Shown here one piece after another: positions 32,025 through 41,261 of a DNA stretch of 64,000 bases; position 1 is the first letter of the stretch; every line of letters begins with the position of its first letter. A program made the position numbers and the translations under genes. The notes beneath the pieces were generated by a model that did no database searches, was not told the DNA's origin, and saw nothing but the letters and a program-made list of their open reading frames with translations. The stretch is from Prochlorococcus sp. AG-363-L02 (GTDB lineage Bacteria > Cyanobacteriota > Cyanobacteriia > PCC-6307 > Cyanobiaceae): contig QCFP01000001.1 in the NCBI GenBank assembly GCA_003280185.1, forward strand, positions 62,001-126,000, given 5' to 3'.

Positions 32025-33449
32025 CTAAAACCTTTCAATCACAGCTTCTCCAAATCCACTACAACTAATTGCTTCAACAGGTGGATCCATTAGTCGAGCA
32101 AGGTCATATGTAACTTTTTTATCTGAGATTGATTTGCTTAACCCTTTTGTAATTAGATCTGCTGCTTCTTGCCACCCAAGAAACTCAAGCATCATTACCC
32201 CACTCAAAATGACCGAACCTGGGTTGATTCGGTTTAGACCTGCATGTTTTGGAGCGGTTCCATGAGTTGCTTCAAAGATCGCTGCCTTATCGCCAATGTT
32301 TGCCCCAGGAGCCATGCCTAGACCTCCTACAACAGCAGCAGCAGCATCAGATATGTAGTCACCATTGAGATTTAACGTTGCAAGGATTGAGTATTCCTGT
32401 GGTCTGGTTTGGATTTGTTGGAAGATGCTGTCAGCAATTCTATCGTCGACTAAAACCATTTCACGCCATTTTCCATGCCCATGACTTTTGCCTATTGCAT
32501 TTAAAACTTCTTTTATTTCTTCGCAAATTGTCTTTTTCTTCTCTGGCGTTAATGATTCATAGCCAGGTTCAATCAGTTTTGCATTTCCTTCGATTCCAAG
32601 ATGGGGGCTGGAAAAATCATTTTCAAGAATCCAGCTTTCTCGCTCTGTAACACAAACTTCTCTGAATTCAGTAGTTGCTAATTCATATCCCCAGTCACGA
32701 AAAGACCCTTCAGTAAATTTCATGATATTGCCTTTATGAACAAGGGTGACGTGGCGTTTTTTTTCATTCAGTTTTAGAGCATGTTGAATCGCTTTTCGAA
32801 TGTGTCGTTGGCTGCCACTTTTACTTACAGGCTTTATTCCTATGCCTGCATCTGCAGGAATTTGTCGATTTCCTAGTTTGCCGTTTGCTGGAATGACAAC
32901 TTTATTTAGATGTTCTTTGAGCTTGATCCCGATGGGATCATCACTTTCCCATTCGATTCCCATATAAATGTCTTCCGTATTTTCTCTATAAACAATTAAA
33001 TCAAGGTCCTCTGGTCTTTTATGAGGACTGGGAGTGCCTTTGTAATAGCGACAAGGGCGGACACAGGAATACAGGTCAAAAATTTGTCGAAGAGCAACAT
33101 TTAATGATCGAATCCCTCCTCCTACAGGTGTTGTAAGTGGGCCCTTAATTGCGACACCGTAGGTTTGAATAGCTTTTAGGGTGTCTTCTGGAAGGTATTG
33201 ATAGGTCCCATATAGATCACAAGCCTCATCTCCTGCATAAACTTTGAACCATTCGACATTTCGTTTTTTGCCATATGCTCTTTCTATGGCTGCATCGAGC
33301 ACTCTTTGGGCGGCAGGCCAAATGTCAACACCTGTACCATCTCCCCGAATAAACGGGATAATTGGGTTGTCAGGAACTTGTGGCTGTCCGTTCAGGAATC
33401 TAATAGCTTCTCCTTTTGAGGGTTTTGTGAGCTTCTCGAATTGCGTCAT
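32025..33449 (-). CDS. icd: NADP-dependent isocitrate dehydrogenase
   Basis: Makes 2-oxoglutarate, the carbon skeleton for ammonia assimilation. The substrate-binding region is visible (RSLNVALRQIFDLYSCVRPCRYY), as are the nucleotide and metal regions (DGTGVDIWP, NLNGDYISDAAAAVVGGLGMAPGAN). I use the ATG at 33449, giving 474 residues as usual for cyanobacteria; an 18-residue extension to 33503 is unlikely. Divergent from the GT2 gene. Confidence 0.97.
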   Translation of the reverse strand: MTQFEKLTKPSKGEAIRFLNGQPQVPDNPIIPFIRGDGTGVDIWPAAQRVLDAAIERAYGKKRNVEWFKVYAGDEACDLYGTYQYLPEDTLKAIQTYGVAIKGPLTTPVGGGIRSLNVALRQIFDLYSCVRPCRYYKGTPSPHKRPEDLDLIVYRENTEDIYMGIEWESDDPIGIKLKEHLNKVVIPANGKLGNRQIPADAGIGIKPVSKSGSQRHIRKAIQHALKLNEKKRHVTLVHKGNIMKFTEGSFRDWGYELATTEFREVCVTERESWILENDFSSPHLGIEGNAKLIEPGYESLTPEKKKTICEEIKEVLNAIGKSHGHGKWREMVLVDDRIADSIFQQIQTRPQEYSILATLNLNGDYISDAAAAVVGGLGMAPGANIGDKAAIFEATHGTAPKHAGLNRINPGSVILSGVMMLEFLGWQEAADLITKGLSKSISDKKVTYDLARLMDPPVEAISCSGFGEAVIERF

Positions 33450-33587
33450 AATTTCTTGATTGATTAACAGGCGTACTTTCGAGCCTATGTCTTTGGGGAT
33501 CAATTATGTTTGATAGTTAGCTCTATAGCTTTTCTCAGCCAAAAAGATGATTGCATTTCAACAACTGAATTGGTTCCTTTAAAGAAT

Positions 33588-34565
33588 ATGATCGATACCT
33601 CTTCCTCTAAGACTCAAAAAATAAACGAAGTATGGGTTGTGGCGGCTTGTTGGAATGAAGAAGCCGTTATATGTCAATTTATTGAAAGGGTGCTTTTACG
33701 TCCTGATGTTGCTGGATTGGTTTTAGTTGATGATGGCTCTACTGATTCGACATTGGAGAGGGTTAGACAGTGGCAGAAAAAATCTGGAGACCAAAAAAAT
33801 TTTAAAAAGGTTGTTCTGATTGAATTGACTCGAAATTTTGGGAAAGAGGCAGCAATGCTTGCTGGACTTGATTTTGCGAAAGATTTCTCTGAAGCAGTTG
33901 TTTTGATCGATTCTGATTTACAGCATCCTCCAGAGTTAATTGATGAGATGGTAATAGCGTGGCGCTCTGGAGCAGAAATCGTTACTGCGGTAAGGGATGA
34001 TCTTGATCAAGAGTCGCTTTTTAAGATAACTAGTGCTGCCTGGTTTTATAAGATTTTTAATCGACTTGTAGATTCTGTTCAACTGATTGAAGGTGCTGGA
34101 GACTATCGACTACTGAGTGCTCCTGTTGTTGAAGCTCTTACGACAATGAGGGAGTTTGGGCGATTTTCAAAAGGGTTAGTCCCTTGGACTGGATATCGGA
34201 GCTTTGAGATTAGCTATAAAAGAGTTATACGTTCTGGAGGTGTTTCTTCGTGGAGCCCCATAAAATTATTTAGTTATGCATTAGATGGAATTTTTTCGTT
34301 TTCAGTATTACCTTTAAAGATTTGGACTTTTCTAGGGATTACAGTCTCATTTGTTAGTTTGATTTATGCATTATTAGTGATTCTACGTACAATTGTTCAG
34401 GGAATTGATGTACCAGGATATGCTTCATTGATAGTCGCTGTTTTATTTCTTGGAGGGATCCAACTTATAGGAATAGGCGTTTTAGGTGATTATATTGGAA
34501 GGGTATATGTTGCTGCAAGAGCAAGACCTCATTACTTTATTCGGCACATATATAATATAGATTAA
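33588..34565 (+). CDS. Family 2 glycosyltransferase, DPM1/GtrB-like
   Basis: A membrane-anchored glycosyltransferase of about 325 residues. The GT-A fold is seen in VVAACWNEEAV, the DxD-type LVDDGSTDSTL and the LIDSDLQHPP motif; two C-terminal membrane segments follow (TFLGITVSFVSLIYALLVIL and LIVAVLFLGGIQLIGIGVLG). Such enzymes move sugars to polyprenyl phosphate or across membranes. The convergent neighbour carries a GtrA-like domain, the usual flippase partner. The start at 33588 is preferred to 33510. Confidence 0.85.
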   Translation: MIDTSSSKTQKINEVWVVAACWNEEAVICQFIERVLLRPDVAGLVLVDDGSTDSTLERVRQWQKKSGDQKNFKKVVLIELTRNFGKEAAMLAGLDFAKDFSEAVVLIDSDLQHPPELIDEMVIAWRSGAEIVTAVRDDLDQESLFKITSAAWFYKIFNRLVDSVQLIEGAGDYRLLSAPVVEALTTMREFGRFSKGLVPWTGYRSFEISYKRVIRSGGVSSWSPIKLFSYALDGIFSFSVLPLKIWTFLGITVSFVSLIYALLVILRTIVQGIDVPGYASLIVAVLFLGGIQLIGIGVLGDYIGRVYVAARARPHYFIRHIYNID

Positions 34566-34574
34566 CTATATAGG

Positions 34575-35864
34575 CTAATTACTTGATTCTTTCATAAGGA
34601 TAAGGTCTTTCCACTCTTTTTGTCTCCATGGAGAAGAGAAGAACTTCTGTGAATATGGGAATTCATTATGAATTCTCATACTTTCTCCAGGTTCTAAACT
34701 TGCTGCTGGATGTACCAGAATCATAGGTTGAGTTTGCCATGGATAAACCTTAAGAATTTTTAATTCCATCCAAGCTGACTTTATTGCATTCATGCTCATT
34801 TTACCTGTGAAAAGAACACCCGAAAATCCAGCATTTGTTTTGATGTTTGCTTTTTTAATTTGATTGGATGCAAGGTTGCTAAGAACTTGAAGTGTTAGCC
34901 ACTTCAACAAACCACCATCTAGGCAACTTTTGAGGAGACTCTCAGTTGAAGTATTATTTGGTAAGGGTTCATAAGTTGTTCTAATCCATGACACATCTTC
35001 TGTCTTGGAAATTTCCATAAGTACATCTAGAACAATTGGTATGAGATGAATATGTTGGTGCCCATCTATTGATATTGAGTCTATCTTTGTCAGCCCTTTA
35101 AACTTTTTAATTTGTGCCAATAACTCTTTTTTTATTGCAAGTTCTATTTCTTTCCTAAGCGATGTTCTTTTTGGAAGAAAAGATGCCAATAGTAGTTTGC
35201 TAAATGTTTGATTTAAACAACCTTGATGATTGGAAAGCTTTCTTACTAGTATGCTATTACTAACTGCAATCCCTTCAGTTAGAGAAATGTGTAATGTAAG
35301 TGGAATTTGTAGTTTGTTTTTCCATGCATGAATGGCTTCATTGACGGCAATTCCATTTACTAAAAGGCTTGCACTTTGAATCGCATCAGCTTGTGCAAGA
35401 GCGAAAATAGCTTTGTTCGTTGCGTTCGTGAGTCCTAAGTCATCTGCATGAATAACAGGTGTGGACAGAGATCTGTGAATCCTGTTAAAGCTGAATTTTG
35501 CTGCAAATGACCAGATAAATACATTTATCACTGTTGGTGTGAAAATAAATATCCATGCTGTTAATCGAAGTTGTTCTACCGAGGAGAGCACGATAGGTAA
35601 CAAAGTGCAGATACTTGTATTGATGGTGAATTGAATTAGAAGCCATCTGCGCGCAAAGCGTTTACCATCAGTGGCCTTCCGAAATGTGTAAAGAGAATGC
35701 CCCAGATAACTGACTAGTGATCCACTTAAAAATCCGATTAGATTACTAGCCCACAAAGCTATCGCTTTACTAAGGATAATTAGCACTATTGCATGTGTTC
35801 CAGCAGCAAATAGTCCAACAATGGAGTACTTGGAGACCTTGACTACTCGTTCAAAAATGATCAT
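34575..35864 (-). CDS. GtrA-like membrane domain fused to YdjC/ChbG-type deacetylase
   Basis: A 429-residue fusion. The N-terminal part (about residues 10-125) has four membrane segments and the GtrA feel (SKYSIVGLFAAGTHAIVL, GSLVSYLGHSLYTFR). The C-terminal part matches the YdjC/ChbG/HpnK carbohydrate deacetylase family, with metal motif HADDLGLT and SIDGHQHIHLIP. GtrA-like domains help translocate lipid-linked sugars; the deacetylase could act on an N-acetyl group of the same glycan. It converges with the GT2 gene nine bases away. The start is uncertain; 35930 is the alternative. Confidence 0.8.
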   Translation of the reverse strand: MIIFERVVKVSKYSIVGLFAAGTHAIVLIILSKAIALWASNLIGFLSGSLVSYLGHSLYTFRKATDGKRFARRWLLIQFTINTSICTLLPIVLSSVEQLRLTAWIFIFTPTVINVFIWSFAAKFSFNRIHRSLSTPVIHADDLGLTNATNKAIFALAQADAIQSASLLVNGIAVNEAIHAWKNKLQIPLTLHISLTEGIAVSNSILVRKLSNHQGCLNQTFSKLLLASFLPKRTSLRKEIELAIKKELLAQIKKFKGLTKIDSISIDGHQHIHLIPIVLDVLMEISKTEDVSWIRTTYEPLPNNTSTESLLKSCLDGGLLKWLTLQVLSNLASNQIKKANIKTNAGFSGVLFTGKMSMNAIKSAWMELKILKVYPWQTQPMILVHPAASLEPGESMRIHNEFPYSQKFFSSPWRQKEWKDLILMKESSN

Positions 35865-36024
35865 TCTTGTTGATTCTTCTTGATGGGGATTCTTGCCCTT
35901 GCGAAAAAGCTTACTTTTAGGGTAAAACAAATTTCAAGAGATATTTTAAGGATTTTGCTATGAATACTTGGCAGATCCTTAAGCATGATATTTCCTTAGA
36001 AGCTTTTGAGGGTAGGAGAGCTTT

Positions 36025-36453
36025 GTGAACGCCTCAGATCATGTTCATAGTATTGATTTAGCCCAAGCTCTTGCATCGTCAGTCACCTTGGTCAGGCGAC
36101 ATTTCCCATCGGCTTCAGTTAATTTGGCTCCATGGCGTGATGATCCTCAGACACGTAAGTGGTCAGAAGCAGAAACGCTGGATTTTTCATTTCATTTTCC
36201 AGGATGGACTCCTCGTTTGCAGTGTCGCAGCCTCCTTTTGCAGTTGAGGTTTAGTACAGAAAAGCTCGATTTCAGTAAGCCTTATCTTTTGGGTGTTTTA
36301 ATACGGGGCATGACATTTGAAGGAGAAAGATGGCGATTGGCTACTGTTGGTGAATGGAACCCTACGGGTCCTTATTTGCCTGAGTCATCACAGCTGATTC
36401 TTTTGAAGGAGATCTGCCGAGATCTGTTCTCTCTTTTCCCACCTTCTAATTAA
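36025..36453 (+). CDS. Conserved hypothetical protein
   Basis: A 142-residue soluble protein starting with GTG after a plausible ribosome site (GGTAGGAGAG). It has many Trp residues and charged beta-type segments (LRHFPS-like RRHFPSA, FHFPGWTPRLQCRSL, RWRLATVGEW) and no known motif. It precedes heme oxygenase in the same direction by 86 bases. Function is unknown. Confidence 0.6.
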   Translation: MNASDHVHSIDLAQALASSVTLVRRHFPSASVNLAPWRDDPQTRKWSEAETLDFSFHFPGWTPRLQCRSLLLQLRFSTEKLDFSKPYLLGVLIRGMTFEGERWRLATVGEWNPTGPYLPESSQLILLKEICRDLFSLFPPSN

Positions 36454-36539
36454 CTCTTTCTAACCCTTCCTAACCAAAGTGTTCCTAAAGCTTTCATTGG
36501 CTTCTAGCTTCAATCTAAATACCTATTGCATGCTGCTCA

Positions 36540-37256
36540 ATGCCGCTTGACCTTGCGAGGCAATTACGAGAAGGGACCCGAAAGGCCCACACAATGGCTG
36601 AAAATACTGGGTTTGTAAGCTGCTTTCTTAAAGGTGTAGTTGACAAGACCAGTTATAGACTACTTATTGCGGATTTATATTTTGTCTATTCAGCAATGGA
36701 AGAAGAGATTAGAAGGTTGTCTGATTTAGGAAATACAATTATTTCTTCTATCGACTTCCCTGAGTTGAGCAGAACTAAGGCTCTTGAACAAGATTTGATT
36801 TTTTTCTTTGGCAGTCAATGGTCAGAAGTAGTTAAACCGACAATTTCAGCCCAAGAGTATGTGGAACGTATTCATTATCTTGCTAAAGAATCTCCAGAGC
36901 TTCTTATCGGTCATCATTATACGAGATATATTGGGGACCTTTCTGGGGGGCAAGTTTTAAAGACAATTGCCAAGAAAGCTTTGAATCTTTCTGACAATGG
37001 AGGCCTAAGTTTTTATAATTTTGATTTGATAAATGATGAGAAAGAATTTAAGCAACAATACAGTCAAACACTCAATTCATTGAAGATTGATCAGCCTATG
37101 GTGGAATCTATAGTAGAGGAAGCTAATAATGCATTCAAATATAATATGAATATTTTTCAGGAGCTTGAAGGGAACTTGATTGCTGCGATAGGGAAGGTTG
37201 TTTTCCGTTTGTTGACGAATAGGAAACGTCCAGGTAGTACTGAGGATAAAACCTAG
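36540..37256 (+). CDS. ho1: Heme oxygenase
   Basis: Opens heme to biliverdin IX-alpha, the first step to bilins. The proximal haem-ligand His is at about residue 17 (RKAHTMAEN), and the distal helix reads HHYTRYIGDLSGGQVL. The 238-residue length is normal. It is followed in the same direction by pebA and pebB, giving a complete biliverdin-to-phycoerythrobilin path. Confidence 0.97.
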   Translation: MPLDLARQLREGTRKAHTMAENTGFVSCFLKGVVDKTSYRLLIADLYFVYSAMEEEIRRLSDLGNTIISSIDFPELSRTKALEQDLIFFFGSQWSEVVKPTISAQEYVERIHYLAKESPELLIGHHYTRYIGDLSGGQVLKTIAKKALNLSDNGGLSFYNFDLINDEKEFKQQYSQTLNSLKIDQPMVESIVEEANNAFKYNMNIFQELEGNLIAAIGKVVFRLLTNRKRPGSTEDKT

Positions 37257-37369
37257 AATTTCATTTAATAAAAAGTTTTAATATAGATTGCCCAATTTTT
37301 TTTAGAGCCTATGCTTAAGGCTGTCTCATCCGCTCTTTGAATATACAGTTATCTAACTAAGTGAGAGTT

Positions 37370-38098
37370 ATGTTTGATACCATGCTAGAGGAATTAAATA
37401 CTGGTATTCTATTTCGTGGTGGGGAGCTTATCGAGCTTCCAAATGATATTCAAACTTGTAATAGTAATAAGGGAGATGGGTTTATTAGAAACTGGCTTTG
37501 GAATGTTCCGGGATTTCGCCGCTGGCGTGTCACTAAGTTAACCGCAGGAGAGAAATTGGAGGTTTTGAATACAGTCGCTTACCCTAATTATGATAATGAC
37601 CAGCCAATTCTGGGAGTTGATCTTTTATGGTTTGGAGTTACACGAAAGTTGGTGGCTGTCCTTGACTTTCAGCCTTTAGTTCAGGACCAGGAATATTTCT
37701 CAAGACATTATAAAGGATTGATTTCTTTAAATAGTAAGTTCCCAGAACTTCGTAAGAATGAAAATATGCATTCATTTGACCCAGAGCAATATTTTTCTCC
37801 ATGGTTGTTATTTTGTAGAGGAGGACTTGAAGAAGCTAACAACTCACTCCCTAAAGCTTTTAGCTCTTTTTTAACGTGTTATTGGGATTTGAGTAAAGAG
37901 ATGGTGGATAAACCTTCGCGATTGTCGTCTCAAGAAGTTCGTAAATTGCAAACTCATTATGATATTTATTCTTCTGAGAGAGATCCTGCACATGGATTAT
38001 TTACAAGTTATTTTGGTCAGGCTTGGACTGATAAGTTTGTACATACTTTCCTTTTTCCTGATAGTAATAATGACGACTCTTCTTTTGAGAGAGAGTGA
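37370..38098 (+). CDS. pebA: 15,16-dihydrobiliverdin:ferredoxin oxidoreductase PebA
   Basis: Ferredoxin-dependent bilin reductase converting biliverdin to 15,16-dihydrobiliverdin. The family fold is indicated by [31 protein letters not shown] and the C-terminal [21 protein letters not shown] choose the ATG at 37370 (MFDTMLEEL), the usual start; a GTG at 37361 adds three residues. pebB follows after 12 bases. Confidence 0.93.
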   Translation: MFDTMLEELNTGILFRGGELIELPNDIQTCNSNKGDGFIRNWLWNVPGFRRWRVTKLTAGEKLEVLNTVAYPNYDNDQPILGVDLLWFGVTRKLVAVLDFQPLVQDQEYFSRHYKGLISLNSKFPELRKNENMHSFDPEQYFSPWLLFCRGGLEEANNSLPKAFSSFLTCYWDLSKEMVDKPSRLSSQEVRKLQTHYDIYSSERDPAHGLFTSYFGQAWTDKFVHTFLFPDSNNDDSSFERE

Positions 38099-38110
38099 CT
38101 TTAAGAAAGT

Positions 38111-38881
38111 ATGAAATTGCGAAATACAAGTTTGGATCATATCTGCCTTCATCAATGGTATTGGCAAAAATTTATAGATGATGCAATTACATCTGTTTCA
38201 AAGTTTAATCTTTCTCCATTTCCTCTTTCTAGTGAGTTTATAGATAAGAAAGTGTTATCAGGACCAAGAAACAAACCTTTTCATGTTTCAGTTCAGACTT
38301 GGGCTGGTTCAACAGATAAATTGAAACTTGCTAGAGCAGCTTGCATTAAGGCAGGTGATCATACTGATGTGCTTAATTTTGTTTTAATACCTTCACCTCA
38401 ATATGATCTACCTTTTTTTGGAGCAGATTTTGTAAGCCTTCCTTCTGGTCACCTCATAGCACTCGATTTACAACCTGTTTTGAGGAATGACCTAACCCAT
38501 TTTCGATTAGCTTGGGAAGGCTTGGCTCCAATATTCAACCAATGGAGTAAAGAATTTCCATTGGGTGGAAGGATTCCAGATGAAGCAAAGAAATATTTTT
38601 CACCAGGATTCTTATGGACAAAACTTCCTTTAGATGTTAGTTCTGATCAACTTATTCAAAGTAAACTTCTACCCGCTTTTAATGCATATTTGAGTTTGTA
38701 TATAGATTTACTTGAGAAATCAGAATTGGTTTCATCAAAAAGATCCGAACTGCTTTATTCAGGTCAAAAAGAGTATCTTGAATATCGCGCAGCAAAAGAT
38801 CCAGCTAGGGCTATGCTGACCCGCTTTTTTGGTAGCTCTTGGACAGAAGAATATATTCATGAGGTTTTATTTAAGCTTTAG
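38111..38881 (+). CDS. pebB: Phycoerythrobilin:ferredoxin oxidoreductase PebB
   Basis: Second bilin reductase, turning dihydrobiliverdin into phycoerythrobilin. It shares with PebA the FGADFVSLPSGHLIALDLQPV core and the terminal DPARAMLTRFFGSSWTEEYI block. The 256-residue length is normal. It lies 12 bases after pebA; known PebA and PebB work in tandem with substrate hand-over. Confidence 0.93.
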   Translation: MKLRNTSLDHICLHQWYWQKFIDDAITSVSKFNLSPFPLSSEFIDKKVLSGPRNKPFHVSVQTWAGSTDKLKLARAACIKAGDHTDVLNFVLIPSPQYDLPFFGADFVSLPSGHLIALDLQPVLRNDLTHFRLAWEGLAPIFNQWSKEFPLGGRIPDEAKKYFSPGFLWTKLPLDVSSDQLIQSKLLPAFNAYLSLYIDLLEKSELVSSKRSELLYSGQKEYLEYRAAKDPARAMLTRFFGSSWTEEYIHEVLFKL

Positions 38882-38966
38882 CTTCCTGAATTATTGATTA
38901 ATAATATATCTCTGGCAAACGTACGCATTCGTCAACTAATATTTGAACTAATAAGCGTTTTGTCTA

Positions 38967-39446
38967 GTGGCCACAAAAATATTATTTGTATGCTTAGGGA
39001 ATATATGTCGATCTCCTGCTGCGGAAGGAGTCTTTCTTCACTTGCTTATGTTGAAGAAGCTTTCTCGAGAATTTGAAGTTGATTCTGCTGGTACGGGAGG
39101 TTGGCATGTTGGTAGCCTTCCTGATAGGAGGATGCAAAAGGCCGCAAATAATAGGGGGATTGAGTTGCCTAGTCTTGCTAGGAAGATTAATAAAAATGAT
39201 TTAATTAATTTCGATTTGATATTAACAATGGATAATGAAAATCTTTGTTCTGTTAAGTCTCTCGCATCAGAGTTGGATTGTCCACCTAAGGCTAAGATTA
39301 TACCGATTTTAAGTTTTGGTTCTAATCCTAACCTTACTGAAGTTCCAGACCCTTATTATGGAGGTGATATGGGCTTTGAAAGAGTTCTTGATCTACTTGA
39401 GGATGCTTGTGATGGTTTACTAAAGAATTATTCTTCTAATTGCTAG
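38967..39446 (+). CDS. Low-molecular-weight protein tyrosine phosphatase
   Basis: A 159-residue phosphatase with the catalytic loop VCLGNICRSP (C-X5-R, Cys9) and the general acid in VPDPYYGG near the C-terminus. It starts with GTG. Bacterial members often act on tyrosine kinases of polysaccharide export or on arginine phosphate; the target here is unknown. Its end overlaps panC-cmk on the opposite strand by 11 bases. Confidence 0.92.
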   Translation: MATKILFVCLGNICRSPAAEGVFLHLLMLKKLSREFEVDSAGTGGWHVGSLPDRRMQKAANNRGIELPSLARKINKNDLINFDLILTMDNENLCSVKSLASELDCPPKAKIIPILSFGSNPNLTEVPDPYYGGDMGFERVLDLLEDACDGLLKNYSSNC

Positions 39447-40980
39447 GCCATACTTCTTGAGGGACTTTCTCTTTAAATAGATCAGCAATAGAATCTACGA
39501 CTTTTTCTATATTCATGCCATCAGTAACTAGTTCAATTGCATCATGAGACTTAGTAAGTGGTGAGATCTCTCTTGTCTTGTCTATTTCATCTCTTTGCCT
39601 GATTTGTGTTTCTATCTCTTCAATACTATCGTAGGTATAGCCTCTATTTTTTAGATCTTCATATCTCCGTCTGGCGCGTTCTTTCGTGGTAGCTGTAAGA
39701 AAGATTTTTAATTCAGCATCTGGAAATACTGTACTGCCGATATCCCTTCCTTCGGCTACTAGACCTCCATTTATACCAAGTGACTTTTGGTGAGTGGTTA
39801 ACACTTTTCTGACTGCTTCTTGTTTGGCTATCTCAGAAACAACATTACTAATAGATTGTGAACGTATATCTTCACTTATATCTTTCCCATCTACAAGAAT
39901 TGATTGTGAACCTGATTGGTTTAAATTAAGTTCTAATTGAAGCATTTGAATTGCATGTTTGACTTCATTTTTGTTTTTTGGGTCAATGCCTTTTTGTTGT
40001 ATAAACCAAGTTACTGCTCTGTACATTGCTCCAGTATCGAGATAAAGAAGCCCGACTTTTTTTGCGAAGATTTTAGTAACGGTACTTTTGCCAGCCCCTG
40101 CAGGACCGTCAATTGCAACTATGGGTTTGCGTTTCATGAGGAATTTGTGATCTATAAGTCTGGTTTTGCCACATTTCACTGCAGCGGCTAACAGACTGAT
40201 TGTATTGCTTTTTTGAGCTGTTTGAAGTGTCCAGGGATCTACTAACTCAAGGTATTCGACTTCTAAACCTTCTTGATTGAGTCTCTTTCTCCACTCTGGA
40301 AGTTTTATTTTTTTAGAAGATTTAAACTCTTTTTCTGCTTGAGCCAATAATCTTGGGATTGCAAGAGCTTTTTGACGTTCCTGTGCCGTAAGATATGAGT
40401 TTCGAGAGCTAAATGCGAGACCATCTTTTTCTCGAAAAGTTTTAACTCCCCTAACTTTTAATGGAAGTTTAAGATCTTTTATGAGTTCTCGGATAATTAG
40501 TAGCTGTTGCCAATCTTTTTCGCCAAGGACTAAAACCTCTGGTTTGACAAGTGTTAAAAGACGTTCAACTACATTGACAACTCCTTCAAAATGTCCAGGG
40601 CGACTGAGACCACAAAGACTAGAGGCTAAGTTATCTCGGGCGTTCGTTTTCGATAATGATTTCTCATTTTCAGGAAAAATATCTTGGATAGAAGGCGACC
40701 AAATTGCCGATGATCCAGATTCTTGAGCTACTTTGCAGTCTTTGTGAAAGTTTCGTGGATATTTTTTGAAATCCTCTCCAGGCGCAAATTGTAATGGGTT
40801 TACAAAGACACTTGTTAGGACGGAAATAGGTTTTGCTTCGTCAAAATTATGTGCTGCTTTAATCAGCTCACTATGACCTTTGTGCAGAGCTCCCATAGTT
40901 GGAACAAAGTAAAGGTCAAACTTTTGAGCATTTCGCCAGTGACGTAACTCATCATTTGTTCGTAGGATGGAAAAGCCCAG
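39436..40980 (-). CDS. panC-cmk: Bifunctional pantothenate synthetase / cytidylate kinase, probable CTG start
   Basis: Fusion of PanC (pantoate plus beta-alanine to pantothenate) with Cmk (CMP phosphorylation), known from cyanobacteria. The PanC part shows TMGALHKGHSELI and FSSRNSYL; the Cmk part shows the P-loop GPAGAGKS and EGRDIGSTVFPDA. The first ATG is at 40896, inside the conserved FVPTMGALH motif, so it cannot be the start. The frame stays open with protein-like sequence (RTNDELRHWRN) to a stop at 40990-40992 and contains no ATG, GTG or TTG upstream. A CTG at 40980 with GAGG seven bases before it fits best. Confidence 0.88.
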   Translation of the reverse strand: MGFSILRTNDELRHWRNAQKFDLYFVPTMGALHKGHSELIKAAHNFDEAKPISVLTSVFVNPLQFAPGEDFKKYPRNFHKDCKVAQESGSSAIWSPSIQDIFPENEKSLSKTNARDNLASSLCGLSRPGHFEGVVNVVERLLTLVKPEVLVLGEKDWQQLLIIRELIKDLKLPLKVRGVKTFREKDGLAFSSRNSYLTAQERQKALAIPRLLAQAEKEFKSSKKIKLPEWRKRLNQEGLEVEYLELVDPWTLQTAQKSNTISLLAAAVKCGKTRLIDHKFLMKRKPIVAIDGPAGAGKSTVTKIFAKKVGLLYLDTGAMYRAVTWFIQQKGIDPKNKNEVKHAIQMLQLELNLNQSGSQSILVDGKDISEDIRSQSISNVVSEIAKQEAVRKVLTTHQKSLGINGGLVAEGRDIGSTVFPDAELKIFLTATTKERARRRYEDLKNRGYTYDSIEEIETQIRQRDEIDKTREISPLTKSHDAIELVTDGMNIEKVVDSIADLFKEKVPQEVWPSN

Positions 40981-40989
40981 TTCAATACC

Positions 40990-41261
40990 TCATTAGCTTC
41001 AGCTTCATTGTGGATTGAAATCTTGCAAAAGTGCATTATTGACCTTCATCAGTTTTGATAGATCAATTTTTCATCTCAGTAACGGAGGTACTGTTTGTTC
41101 AGTTCAATCATTCATATTTGGCATCGAACCATTTATATGATGCAGAACTTTCAAGATGATTAAAACTGTTTCTTATTTGGGAGCCTTAATGGCTTGAATT
41201 AACTAAGGTTTGTTGGTCCACAATCAAATGAGTAGGACTATTTGCCAAGCTATTTGGAGCT
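40990..41261. other. Divergent intergenic region panC-cmk / purM
   Basis: These 272 bases hold no supported gene. The region must contain promoters for both flanking genes. I see no strong hairpin or repeat. Confidence 0.3.

Noticed and set aside
38894..39076. 60-codon ORF at the start of the tyrosine phosphatase gene
   Set aside because: It overlaps the phosphatase catalytic-loop coding region in another frame and shows no protein features.
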